A program made the position numbers and the translations under genes. Below, piece after piece: positions 37,364-53,451 of a stretch of 64,000 nucleotides of DNA. The stretch comes from Chamaecrista fasciculata (Eukaryota > Streptophyta > Magnoliopsida > Fabales > Fabaceae). Numbering within the stretch: position 1 is the stretch's first letter; each line of letters starts with the position of its first letter. Location of the stretch: NCBI GenBank assembly GCA_003254925.1, contig QANZ01019395.1, forward strand, positions 257,975 to 321,974. Direction: 5' to 3'. The notes beneath the pieces were generated by a model. The model had not been told where the DNA came from and made no database searches. It saw only the letters and a program-made list of their open reading frames with translations.

Positions 37364-37592
37364 AGAGTTAGTCTAAGATGCAAAGTTTAATTCTTAACAT
37401 AATTATAGTCATTGTTGTAATTTAATACTGAAAAATAATAAAAAATAATAATTGTTTTAACCAATCAAAACTGTGTATGGAATCACACCACTAATTACAT
37501 ACAATTAACTCTTATACGTATCATTATCTTATTGGCTCATGACTCATTGCATCTCATATCAAGAATCAAACTTTACATTATAGTCTAACTCC
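37364..37592 (-). mobile_element. MITE copy, inverted relative to 36722-36970
   Basis: Its termini AGAGTTAGTCTAAGATGCAA and TTACATTATAGTCTAACTCC are inverted repeats. The interior TTTTAACCAATCAAAACTGT and GTGTATGGAATCACACCAC is the reverse complement of the first copy. Together the two copies bracket about 390 bp of AT-rich DNA. Confidence 0.7.
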
Positions 37593-38855
37593 TAATAAAT
37601 ATGGATGTTTTATTTTATGAATGATATATAAATTTTTCTCGTAAATTTTTAAAGTGATATGGAGGTATTTGAGCAAGATATACCCCTACTCAAACTTTCA
37701 ATTACCGAAAACTAAAAATAATGATAATAATTAGTGGATTCACAAGTAACAAAACTAAGAATCTATTTGGATTCAATTATAATTTGATTAGATTATAAAA
37801 AATCAAATAAAAATTTGAAATATCAAATTATAATTTATAATCAAACGAAATTATTTCATTTAAAATCAAATTATAATCAGCTTATAATCTAATCATAAGT
37901 GAGATCAAATAGATCTTTATTCACATATTGGGTTCTTAAAGAATTAATAATTAGATTAAGACTTACTATATTTATCAGGTCTTAAAAGTTGAAAGTATTT
38001 ATTATTTTTTCAAATAAATGTTGGTTAATCCAAATGTTAATATATATATATATATAAATATAAGGTAAGATTTATATACAATTTTTTTTATATTTTTTCT
38101 ATAATATTTCCTGATAAAAATAAGACATCTAGCAATTTTGTTTTCTATGCCCAATATAGAGAGAGTATTAAAGACAATTTATTGCATAATCAACTATTTA
38201 AGAGAGATAATATAATTGAAATTAGTGATTAAAGGAACTTCATATCAATTATATAAGTAACTGTATATAATATTTTTCTATATAAAAGTGTTTTATAATC
38301 ATATAATGCATTAAATATTTGAGATTTAGAAATGCAACTGCATTAAATATTTGACTAAAATATGATTAATCTTCGTCTATAACATTAATTAAAATAAATA
38401 GACAAAAAATATTATAATAAAAAAAAAGTTGGTATCATATTTTGTAATAATTTTTAGCAAATTTTAAATCTTATATTCCTTTAGAAGCATTTTTTATTTG
38501 TTTACTAGTATAATTTATTTATATTNNNNNNNNNNNNNNNNNNNNNNNNNNNNNNNNNNNNNNNNNNNNNNNNNNNNNNNNNNNNNNNNNNNNNNNNNNN
38601 NNNAAAAAAAAAAAAAAAACCTCACGTTTGTTATTCACTTATTTGTCATCACGACTGAGAATCTTTTTCCTTGTCAAAAGGAAAAAAAAGAGAAATTTAG
38701 GAATCTCTGAGCACTCCCATCAAAACTAGGATTTAGCTCATCGGGGTTTCGGAAAGAAAGCTTTGAACTTTGAGGGTTTCTCATCGATTGATTCATTTCA
38801 TTCATATATATATATATTTGAGAAATTTCATATTGATCGAGTGGGTATCCTAGTA
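37593..38855. other. AT-rich upstream region of the hexokinase gene
   Basis: No gene is seen. A gap of 78 Ns (38526-38603) followed by a poly-A run interrupts it about 250 bases before the hexokinase start, so the distal promoter is incomplete. An (AT)n run lies at about 38804-38817. Confidence 0.6.
38526..38603. other. Sequence gap (78 N)
   Basis: All bases are N. The gap is followed directly by about 16 A residues, so a homopolymer may have stopped the assembly. Confidence 0.99.
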
Positions 38856-42510
<3,655 letters not shown>

Positions 42511-43435
42511 AAGTAAGTTAAAATCCCAAGATCAAGAAGTATTATGGTATCAATCTTTGTGCACCAAATAGATCAAACAGATGAAATCAGTGAAGCCAAA
42601 GGGCTGATCAAGTCCATAGTGAAGCATCCTTTAGTGATCTGATTTTCAATTCTGCTTTGCAACCATTGATGATGCTCCCTTGCTCTTGGCTATCCATCGA
42701 ATGGCATTATTTCGGTTAGAGTGTTTCTCTCCTTTGTTAAAGAATAAAAAAATGGGAGATGTAAACTAGACTTGGAGTAGTCAATTATTTTGTGGAATAT
42801 AACCAGTTTGCAACTGGATTAAATCAGGACTTCCAATGAAGAATGATTTTGTTGTTATTAATTATTGGAATATTTTTTTTTGTGGTCATCATGGCCGAGT
42901 GATTAAAGTTCAAAAACTTAATTATCAATGAAGAGATGCTATTTTTGTCTATTATGATTGTTGCATGCCTTGGAAAGCTAAGGTAAATGCACCTGTCTGA
43001 AAAATTTGGATATTAGAAATTAAGATTGGGGTGCTATTGTACATATACATCTACATAACTTTAAGTCACTAACTGGCAGTTGAAAGTAATTATACTCATC
43101 CTGATTCTCCCTAATTCACAACTCATTAAGGCTTATTACTGGTCTCCCTAATTTAGTACAGTTTAGAGAAAGAAAGTGTGGCCTCATAATATAATTGTGT
43201 AAGAAAAGATTTTCTCCAAACTGTACAAAATATACCAACAACCTTATCTAGAGGATTCAAACCCATAGATCTACCATGATGATGCTTTGACAAGCTCAAG
43301 TACTTGCGTCCTCAAGCTTTCTATTGAGTTCCCATTTATACCAAATCCAGGAAAAAACTTGGTGGAAACACAGTGTTTGTCTTCCTTCACCTGAGAGGCC
43401 AATGATGTATCATTAATATCCAATCTCTCACTGCT
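42511..43435. other. Intergenic between hexokinase and the first receptor kinase; no gene seen
   Basis: The hexokinase 3' untranslated region should cover the first few hundred bases (an AATAAAA word lies near 42743). The remainder is AT-rich. A tRNA-like word near 42885 is discussed among rejected items. Confidence 0.5.
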
Positions 43436-43939
43436 TCAATTCTTAAGTAGAGGAACAGTGTCAAAGATACTAACGATCTTTTCTCCATAACCAAATGGAT
43501 CTCTACATCGAAGAAGTGCTTGTAGAACCTGATTCATGGAAGGCCTGCTAGCAGGCAGTGTAGCAGTACACATCAACCCAAGTTTGAAGACAGTGCACAT
43601 TTCATTCAAATAGCATGCTTCCTGAATCTCCTTGTCTAGAACATCTTCTACATCTCCACCAACCTGCACGTGACGCCATGCCCATTCTGCAAGAGATGAG
43701 TGCTCATCTCCATAATTTGCTTCTTTTCCAGTTGTCAGTTCCAATAACACAACCCCAAAGCTGTACACATCAACCTTTTCGTTGATTCTGGTTGTTTGAA
43801 TATACTCTGAAATTCATAGTGAAAATTTCCCATTTAGATTGATAATTTCTCACAGGACTAAATTGCAATGAGTTACAAATATTTCAAAAATTTTTAAGAG
43901 CTAAAATAACACCACCTTCATAATTCAAGGACTAAATTG

Positions 43940-43976
<37 letters not shown>

Positions 43977-46718
43977 CAGTAAAAATGTAAAGAGATAGGT
44001 ATAATGTGCAAGCAATTCACCTGGAGCCATATAGCCAAATGAGCCAACCACAGCTGACATGGTAGCAAGTTCACTTGGCTTGATCAACATTCTAGCAAGA
44101 CCAAAATCAGCAACTTTTGCATTGAAATCAGAATCCAGAAGGATGTTGCTTGTTTTCATGTCGCGATGAACAATGGGCGGCGAGCAGTCGTGGTGCATGT
44201 AGCTCAGACCTTGTGCAGCACCAATGGCTATATGCAATCTCTTTGGCCAATCAAGAACAACCCCATGGGTTGACCTATTCTTCTTGTTCAACCACAAATC
44301 AAGGCTATGTTTTTCCAGATATTCATACACAAGCAGCAGAGAATCCTCGCTTGAGATACAGCAAAGCAGCTTCACAATATTGTTATGACGAATACAGCTC
44401 AAAATCTTCACTTCTGCAAGGAATGCATCCTCAAGTTTCTGATCCAACTTCCTGTTATTCCATATCCTCTTCACGGCAACATAGCTTAAATAATCATCAT
44501 TGACATCAACTTTGTACACTGTACCATACCCACCTCTGCCTATGATGTTATGATCTGTCAATGACGACACGATTCTTGATTCTGTGAAACTTAGCCTCTG
44601 GAAGGAAGTCAGCTTCCATGATGAACTATCCAGTTCTTGCCTTCTTGTTTTGTATACTCTGATCATCAAGAGTAACAACAAGAAAGCCGCTAAAGATGCT
44701 ATCAACACTAGGCTTATGATCAAAGCAGGAGACACAACAGATGAGCCCTTGTTTTTTAACCTTTGAGAACCTTTAGAATTAGAATCACACAAGACAAGGT
44801 TTAGTACTGAGGTGTGAGCACAGAGACCAGAATTGTTCAGAAAGCTATGAGAATAAGCAGGATTCTCAAATTTACTAGGGATCCTCCCTGTGAAATGATT
44901 GGAGGAGAGATTGAAATCTGTGAGTGGCAAATGTTCAAGCTGAGTTGGAACAATCCCAGATAATTGATTTTCAGATAAGTCTAGTACAGAAAGAACAGGT
45001 AAAACACCAATTGAATCTAGGATTTGCCCAGAGATTTGATTATGGCTCAAGTTCAGAGTTATGAGAGACTTCCATGATATGATCTCTGATGGAAGTGACC
45101 CTTTTAGTTGGTTCTGATCAAGCAAAAGAGTAGTTAGCTGTGAAAGACTCGTTAATTCTTGTGGAATGCTTCCATTGAAGAGATTACTACTTGCGTCAAA
45201 CACCACCAGCTTCCTCCATGAAGATGCTCCTTTTGGAATTCTACCATAAAACTGATTGTAACTTATGGCCAAACGTGAAAGATTCCAAGCCAATCTTTCA
45301 GGAAGCTCACCAGTGAACTTATTCTGGCTGATCATTAAAATCGTCAAATTGAATGAAGTCCAAAGTCCACTAGGAATTTTCCCAGAGAACCCATTATTGT
45401 AAAGCTTCAACTCACGAAGGCTTGTGCAATTTCCTAGCGATTCTGGTATCTCCCCGCTTAAATTGTTATCATAAGCACTTAACCCATATAATTTTCCATG
45501 AAAGCACAAATCCTCTGGCAATTTTCCTGTGAGTCTATTGGCTGCAACCTCGAAAAGTGCTAGAGGAGAATAACGACCGAATTCAACTGGAACTGAACCT
45601 GATAGATTGTTGCTGAAAGCACGAAAATCTATGAGATTTGGAAGACGAGCAAGGCTTTCTGGTATCTCTCCTGATAATTGATTCATAGCCAAATTCAAAC
45701 CCGTTAGCTTCTCGAGCTTCCCTAAACCTTCTGGGATTTTCCCAATAAGTCTGTTCTCTGAAATGTCGAGGACTTCAAGGTTTAAAGCTTCGATCTTTTC
45801 AGGTATTTCTCCAGACACCCCTGTTTTCCAAAGATACAAAGTGCTTAAATTCCGAAGCGTGAACAAACCGTTCGGAATTTTCCCAGTTAAACCAGTAATC
45901 GACAAATCCAAATACTCCAAACCCACCATTTCCCCAATGGTTTCTGGGATTTCCCCGACCAAATTCATATCGTACATCTTCAAAGTTTTCAACTTTTTCA
46001 ACTGGGTAAAGCTGGACGGGAATTTCGTAGGTGGGAAATAAGCATTAGGAGCCATGAATAAGAATTCGAGGTTGGACAAGTCGCCAATCTCATCGGGGAT
46101 ACTGCCGTTGAACAGACACTGATAGAGTTGGAGATTCCTCAGCTCCTTTAGTTTTCCGATGCTCGCCGGAATGTCGCCGGAGAAGTTGTTGCCGCCGAGG
46201 CTGAGAAAACGCAGGCCGGCCAATATGTCAATGTCGTCGGGAATCTTACCCACAAAGTAATTCTGCGAGAGGTCGAGGTATTCGAGGTTGGAGCATTTGT
46301 AGAGAGACTTTGGGAATTCACCGGGAAAATAGTTCAACTGAAAATCGATGTGTTTGAGATTGTTGAGGTCACAGAGGAAAGGAGGGATTGTTTGGGTGAT
46401 GTTGGTGTTGGTTAGAGAGAGTTCGGTGACAGAGTTATCTTCTGTGCAGGTAATCTCTGGCCATGAACAATGAGAAGAATTTGAGTTTGAGGGGGTCCAG
46501 TGAGAGAGGAATGGTGGGTTTTGGAAGTGGTTTTTTATCTTCATTAGGACTTCGTGTTCTTGATTATACAGTTCAGATTGAGATTGAGCATGGATGAGGA
46601 GGAAGAAGAAGGAGAAGAAGAAGAAGAAGAAGAAGAAGAAGAAGAAGAAGGAGGAGGAGGAGGAAGGGGAGGGAAAATAAAATGGCATCTTGGCATATGT
46701 TTGGGGTAATTTCGCCAT
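43436..46718 (-). CDS. LRR receptor-like kinase, HSL1/At5g25930-like, copy 1 (1022 residues)
   Basis: This is a plasma-membrane receptor kinase of LRR subfamily XI type; ligand unknown. Exons are 44021-46718 and 43436-43806, with the intron splitting the APE codon of the kinase, as in its tandem partner. A signal peptide covers about residues 1-45 and includes an almost unbroken poly-Phe core. The capping pair SHWTPSNSNSSHCSWPEITC precedes about 20 leucine-rich repeats (residues about 95-620). The membrane segment is residues 661-687. The kinase has GRGGYGTV (727-734), VAVK lysine K750, HRD 851-853 and DFG 871-873, so it is an RD kinase predicted to be active. It ends DTVPLLKN. The intron contains an (AT)n run near the donor (about 43945-43974). 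Confidence 0.93.
46598..46665. repeat. (GAA/GGA)n microsatellite inside the receptor kinase signal peptide
   Basis: A run of GAAGAA and GGAGGA units lies in the coding sequence of receptor kinase copy 1. On the minus strand it encodes Ser followed by Phe-rich residues (about 20-40). Expansion or contraction in steps of three would keep frame. The partner gene has no such run. Confidence 0.9.
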
Positions 46719-48398
46719 TTGGAAGATTGTGTGTCTACTGGTTTTTTCTCAGTCAGCCATGGAAGAAGAAGAAGAAGAAGATTAGAAGCAGAGGATGATT
46801 GAGTAAGTAGTATTCGAACTTAAACACAAAACTCTGAGATTAGTGAGTCAAAGAGGTCAAGCAACACTAACTTTATGAGGCCATAGTGGAGCAGAAAACA
46901 AATAAATAACTCTAAAATGTATATGGATTTCAATATAAACTTTATCTAAGATAATTTAAAAATTGTACAAGAACAAGTGAATGAATACCCAACCCAATGA
47001 TGCATTAATAAGTATATATATATATATATATATCATATTTAATTTTTTTTATAGAGTAATTTTATAATTATAAAGATAAATGATTAAATATTTTTTTAAA
47101 AGTTAGTTTTTGGTCCTCAATTTTTACACTTTTTACAATTTAGTTCTTAAATACAATTTAGTTCTTAAATAGTGAAAATATCTTATTTGGCCCCAAACAA
47201 TTACAAATGTCAATCAATTAATTCTTGGAGACATTCTTTGTTATCTAATATTTAATGCATCATCTATTTGTCTAAATTTTGAGGTGCCACTGAAGTTGAG
47301 GAGCTTATCAACAATTCAATACATACAATGTAGTATCTAAAGTTTACAATTCGGAATTCGGATTATCTGTATTTGATCTCTATATTTTTTTTATGTATTT
47401 TAGAGAGATAAAAGAAGAGGTAGAAAGAGAAAGTGTGGGTCTCACATATTAATTATTTTGTGGGACTCATATTTTTCTTCTTTATCCTTTCTTTTATGTC
47501 TTTAAAATGTACAAAAAAAATACAGAGAGTGAAAATGTAAATAATTCATTTTCTTAAAGTTTATCTTTTATTTTTTTATTTTTTGCCTTCTTCTTTCTCT
47601 TCAAATCTTAAATATGAATTATAAATGTAGGAAGAATAATGCCATGGAGCCCCACTGTTTGATTGTGAGGATCATTGAGATTTGTTCAATTTTAGAATTC
47701 TCTTGTGGGGTTTCTTTGTCTTTTTGGTGAGTATTATTATTTTTTTTCAATCCATCCACCTTGTAGCCACATGTGCATTTGATGAGACCAACTCATCATT
47801 TTTAATTTCAATTTACCCTGGTTATCTCATGGTTAATATTTCAAGGACTTAGTAATAGTATTGAGTAAATTACCACCGAATTAAACAACTAAATCCCTGA
47901 AATTAAAATGTATAGTTTAATTCTTAAAAGATAAAAACGTTATACTTTATTTTAATAGTAACAATGGTACAATTTCATTTTAAAATTACATTAATTTTTT
48001 TTACTTGAATAATAAAATGAAATCAAGTATTAATATAATTTATTTATGTCATTGATATAATACTGATTCTTGTTAGTAAATTTATAGAATCAAATTAACA
48101 AAAAATTCACCTAGTCTCTAAATTTATGAAAAGCTTTCAATTAAGTCAATGTTTGTGCATTTATTATTGAGAAAAGTAAACGAAATGAAATGTGAACAAG
48201 CCACAACTTTTGACCATGATCCACGTGCAATCAAGATTCAAGGGATTAGAAGTAGCAAAATACTCAATCACATGACCACGATTCATGATTAGAGATAGAA
48301 TATTGAGTGTAACAAAGCAAATTGCATTTCTTATATGTTGCTTTATAACTAATCACGATACACTAAAATCTTAATACTTAAATAGATAAAAATATAAA

Positions 48399-49058
48399 GG
48401 CAAAAGATCCTTTTATGCCCCTAATGTTTGTGGTCAGTTTCAGTTATGCCCTTAATGTTTGTTTTGTGTCAATTATGCCCCTAATGTGAAACGTTAGTTA
48501 ATTTCAATTTTTTTGGCCAAAGTCTTATTTTGATCCCTCAAGTTTGCTCAAAGTTCCGTTTTGGTCCCTCAAGTCTTCGGCGAACTTTCCAACGAGATAC
48601 ACGGCGGTCCCGACGACTACAAAACTCTTAACCCAAGGTTTTGGACCTCCTAAGTTCAATGACGGCCTTCATTTTGCGAACAAATAACTAGAAATATGAT
48701 TTTCGGCGATTGTGTAATTTTTCAACGACTATGTAATTTTTCGGCGGCTTGCCAATCATTTTTTAGCAAAATGGAGGTCGTCATTGAACTCAGGAGGTCA
48801 AAAAACCTTGGACTAGGAGTTTTCGTAGTTGTCGAGGCCGCTATGTATCTCGTCGAAAAGTTCGCCAGAGACTTAAGGGTCCAAAACAAAACTTTGTGCA
48901 AACGTGAGGGACCAAAATAGGACTTTGGCCCAAAAAAATTAAAGTTAGGGTATAATTGACACCAAAATTTCACATTGGAGGCATAACTGACACAAAACAA
49001 ACATTAGGAACATAACTAAAATTGATCCAAACGTTAAGGGCAAGAAATGGTGTTGTGC
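48399..49058. mobile_element. Foldback element, family C copy 2, with 10-bp target duplication
   Basis: The direct repeat AAAATATAAA flanks it (48389-48398 and 49059-49068). The left end GGCAAAAGATCCTTTTATGC and the right end AAGGGCAAGAAATGGTGTTG are imperfect inverted repeats. Inside, GGCCAAAGTCTTATTTTGAT pairs with GGACCAAAATAGGACTTTGG, and CGGCGAACTTTCCAACGAGA with TCTCGTCGAAAAGTTCGCC. The whole 660 bp folds back. No transposase. Confidence 0.75.
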
Positions 49059-51266
49059 AAAATATAAAATATTACTGCTATAGGTTTAGGTGTATCCCCC
49101 CGGTTTGGAAAAAAGTTGCTAATCCTTGAAGTCATTAAGAAAGCATCCAAAAATTTTATTTCTGTGTGCTTTAAGAAACAGTAAAGGCACTGATAGTACA
49201 CCTTTGTTGAACGCACACCTTCGCAGAATTTTCAAACATCAAAAAATGATGTGGACAGTTTCAACGAAGACCATCACATATTTTTTTTTTTGGCCTGACC
49301 ATCACATACTTACTTACCCATTTCTTAAGGATGCTTGTTTTATGGTCTTAAATTTTTTAGAAAATATTCATGATCACTCAGATTCTGATTGAGATGGGGG
49401 TATTACTAGAAACTTAGAAAACAAAATGAAATAATTGGAGAGAAGTTTTTCTACCATTTTAAAACGAGAGAGAATAATCAACAAAAAAAATTAGTCTAAG
49501 TGATAAACAATTTGATATTATTTAAATAAGACTTTGAGTTTTAGATTTTGTAAATATAGTTATCTTTAATCTTTATTAAAAATATATATTACTCATTTGT
49601 AAATTTAAATTAATTGAGACTAAATTTTAAAAATCGAACGAGCAACCAAACAAAAGAGAGAGAATAAGCATTAATTAAATTAAAATTGATGAAGGAGTGA
49701 CATATTTTTGAAATTTTCTTTTTTGAAGAAATTTTGCAATATGTGCTTGTTAATTTTTATTACTGTCTATCTTAATCAGTAAATTATTTAAAAATTGAGA
49801 GTTGTATCAATATAATGTTATACTATACTACTATGTATGTAGATCAATTTCTAGGAATTGATTCATCTTAATTAAAGATTTTAGATTTAAAAATTAAAAA
49901 TATAATTGTGTTAATTTTTTTTTTGGCTAAAATATAATTGTGTTAATTGATTGATAAAAAAGTTGTCATTTTTATATTCATACTCGATTTACATATAAAT
50001 AACCATTGTCATATTAAAGATGAATGAATAGGAAAAAAACTAGTAATTGAGACAAAAGTATATATAGCGTTATATTATAGAGAGCTTGCTTTTTCAAATT
50101 TACCGTGTTGTTTCAGGTAAATTATGAGTTTTACTCATCTATTTATGTAAAATTTTAAACGAAGACTAATTTCATTCAGGTTGGAGAGCGAATAATTTAA
50201 AGCTCTCCCAACAATGTCAACTATAGAGATCGAATTTGAGTTTTCTCACATAGGATATAGCTCACCAACCACGACACCAAATCAACCTCTCACCGGTGTT
50301 GATATATTGAAAGTGGTGAATCAAAGATACTTGATCATCTTGCTATCCTATCTATTTCCTAATAATACTTTCTATAGTTATGAAATTATTGCCTTCATGA
50401 CAATATACATATGATGTAAATGTGAATGGATATATTACCAAAAGAAAAGTTGAGTGGATTATTTTTGAGTGGGCCATGAATGATGAACCCGGCCCACTTG
50501 GATGGACTGAAGAGAAAAAATCCATTATATTGCGTGTTATGGGATTACACCTTTCTATTGCAATTCCAAATGAAATGATAACAAACAAGTGGCGAAAACT
50601 CGGAAAAAAACTCGGGTCAATCACTCAAATACAAATTCCTTATCTTGTTTGTTAGCACTTATAAAACCACCTACAAAAAAAACTTACAACTACATTATTT
50701 GTCATTCTTTGCTAACTAACGTATCAAACTAATATATAGCCATAACTGCAACTAGATGCATTTTCCCTTTTATATTTTCTCAGTCAACTAATTTTTTACT
50801 TTGTTTTTCTATTTTGATGTGTGTATAGAAGGAAAACTAAAGTAAATGGACTCAAACCTAAGGACAATTCAACTATGTGATACTTACCTTATCTACATGC
50901 ATGGACCATTCTAATGCTAATTCTAATAATAGGCATCTATGACATTTGTTTATTGAATCTAGTATTTGTAAATATTAAATAATCATGTAAGAATATATAA
51001 TTTTTTTTTTCTATTTGTACATATTTGGATATGATCAATTTAAACTTATATTACACAATTCAATCTTTAAAAACTATGGAGCAAATAGAACTTATTCCTT
51101 AGGCCGTTAGGCGTGTTTTATACGAAATTATCAACTAAATTGTAGGACAAAATAATTAAAATATATAGTATATCTTTTATGGATTAATTTATATGTTTAC
51201 TGTTAACATTCTCCATCAAACTGTAAGCTTCCGGAATAAATAGACTCATTGTGGTAAAAAAGACTC

Positions 51267-51856
51267 GGGGTGTGTTTAGATTAGAAGTAGGTAATGAAAT
51301 GATGATTTTATGTAATGAAATGGTAATGAAAAAATTATGTAATGAAAATGTAATGAAAATGGTGTTTGGATTAGTTTGAGATGTAATGAAAAAAATAGGA
51401 TGTGAAATTATGAAAAAGGGTATGTAATGATGGTGGCTGGTTGAAATAAATATATGGGTTTTTTTAAATTGTATAGGGGTAGAATTGATAATTGATAATG
51501 GAAATAGATAGAAATAAAAAAAATAATATTTTGACTTTTTGGTTGTGGTGGTTATGAAATGAAATGGTAATGAAATTGTCTCGGAATTTGTGCTAGATGT
51601 GAATATTTGTAATGAAGGTTGGAGTAGTANTTTTTATATTTGTATTAGAGTATAAGTAATTATAGGTATTTGAGTAGGGGTATGTTAGTAATTGGATATG
51701 AAATATGTAATGAAATGAGTTTGTAATGAAGTGATATTTTTGTAATGACTTTATAATTGGAAAACAAACACCTATATAGCACTGTAGCTTAAGTTATGTA
51801 ATGAAAATGAAGATAATGAAATTGTAATGAGTTTATATGGTTAAACCAAACACACC
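51267..51856. mobile_element. MITE with GGGTGTGTTT ends and GTAATGAAA repeats
   Basis: Inverted ends are GGGTGTGTTTAG and AACCAAACACACCC. The interior contains many copies of GTAATGAAATG-like words. Such elements are common in plants and are often assigned to the PIF/Harbinger group, but the flanking bases here do not give a clear 3-bp duplication. Confidence 0.6.
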
Positions 51857-53451
51857 CTCATTGTGGTTGTTGATTCAAACTCATTTAGAAAAATTTGATG
51901 CTTTACTTGGCAAAGATATATACCAATTTTTCAAAGAATGGAACCTAAGAAAGTGATGAGGAAGTGGACAAATCCTAAGTACTTTGTTTGTGACTTAGAC
52001 TTGGACGACTTGCACATGCATCTTGTACCATGTTTCCAAAACATTTCACTTGAGATTCCACGCTACATTGCTTTCAAAATGCACTAATATCGTACATATA
52101 TCTCAAACTTTTCCTTTATCGTCAATTCTCAATTTCAGACCAAACCACCACAATGTGTTAAAACAGACTATTATATATTGACAATTAGCTTATTGAAAAA
52201 TCTACCAACTCTTTAATTCTCAAATTCAGAAATTTACGAAGATTATTATTTACAATGATGAAATAGTTATCATGTTTAGATACAAAGGAGATTAACTCAG
52301 TGAATTCGGAGCTTGTAGTGGGGACGTATTTGTGTAGTTTTAGTGATAAAATTGCTATATCAACCTTTCGGAGTTTTTTTTTTTTTTTTTTGAAAAAAAA
52401 GGAAAAAACTAGTTGTAAAACTAACATATCTTCTCTGTCCTTGGAGTTTAGTTATATCAACCTTGGAAATTTCGGTCAAGTCTTACGAAAGTGAAAATCA
52501 AGGTAAACGAGAGCCTTTTTGGGGTTGTTTGGGGTAAGTCCAAAAACGAGTAACATCAAAAAGGTATTCAAAATTGCAAATATCCAGCCCAAGAGTATTA
52601 AAGATTTTGGATTAATGGCAAAAAAAAAAAAGATTTTGGATTAAATATATAAAACATATTTTATTAATTTTATTTATTATGAAGAAAACTTTAACTTTAG
52701 AAAATAATGAGAGGCACTTTAAATAATTTTTTTATGAATTTTTTATTAAAGAATTCTTTTATTTTATTATTTGAGTAAACTAATAATTCAATTCTTAAAA
52801 GATCACCAAATTAATAATTTAATCCTTAAAAAATTGAAAGGACAATTTAATTTATGAAAAAACCAAATAGACTAAAGAATACACCTTTTGGTTTTTTCAT
52901 GGACTAAATTATCTATTTCAATCTTTACAGATAGAGTTATCAATTTAATGATCTTTCAGAAAAATCAAATAAACAATTTATTATTTTATTGTTTTTTTCA
53001 CTTAATGGCTGGTGATATTATTAGAAACTTACGGTTGATTATGTTTAAGTCTGACAATTATAAAAGAAACTTAGAAAATATTTTTTAATGAAAATACATT
53101 TAAAAAGTATGTTGTATAAGATGAAAATTTTATAGATCTCTTGTTATTCTTAATATTTTTTTAGAAAATGTAAAATGTACAAGAAGTAGAGTCTAACAAG
53201 GGAGACAGAGTTCTATTATAGAAAAATTCAAGTCAAAATAAGATAAATAATTATATACACATGAAGCAACAGTATATACTCAATTTGTTTACCTAACCAA
53301 TACGAATATAGAGTTGCTTTGATTCTCAAACTTATTCTTATTTGCCAAAATTAAAGCTTTACATCAGTAAGAGCTTCTATCAATACTAAGGCTACACTAG
53401 CTAGTTGAATAACCCATTAGGTAATTAATTAATCTAACCATATAATATCTA

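Larger units (their letters stand above)
46719..53451. other. Intergenic between the tandem receptor kinases; no gene seen
   Basis: This 6.7-kb interval contains a foldback element (48399-49058), a MITE with repeated GTAATGAAA words (51267-51856) and AT-rich DNA. An (AT)n run lies at about 47013-47032. A single N lies at 51630. No coding exon was recognised. An open frame at about 50422-50655 matches no family I know. Confidence 0.55.

Noticed and set aside
42883-42960. tRNA-like words (CATGGCCGAGTGATTAAAG) after the hexokinase gene
   Set aside because: The D-arm-like word resembles tRNA-Leu/Ser but no matching acceptor stem, anticodon arm or T-arm follows. It may be a decayed tRNA or SINE fragment.
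48696-48920. A 74-residue open frame within the foldback element at 48.4-49.1 kb
   Set aside because: It lies across the inverted arms, so its sequence is dictated by the repeat, and it has no motif.
50422-50655. A 77-residue open frame (GWTEEKKSIILRVM...) between the receptor kinases
   Set aside because: It has a protein-like composition but no recognised family, no clear splice partners and lies in transposon-rich DNA. Too weak to call a gene.
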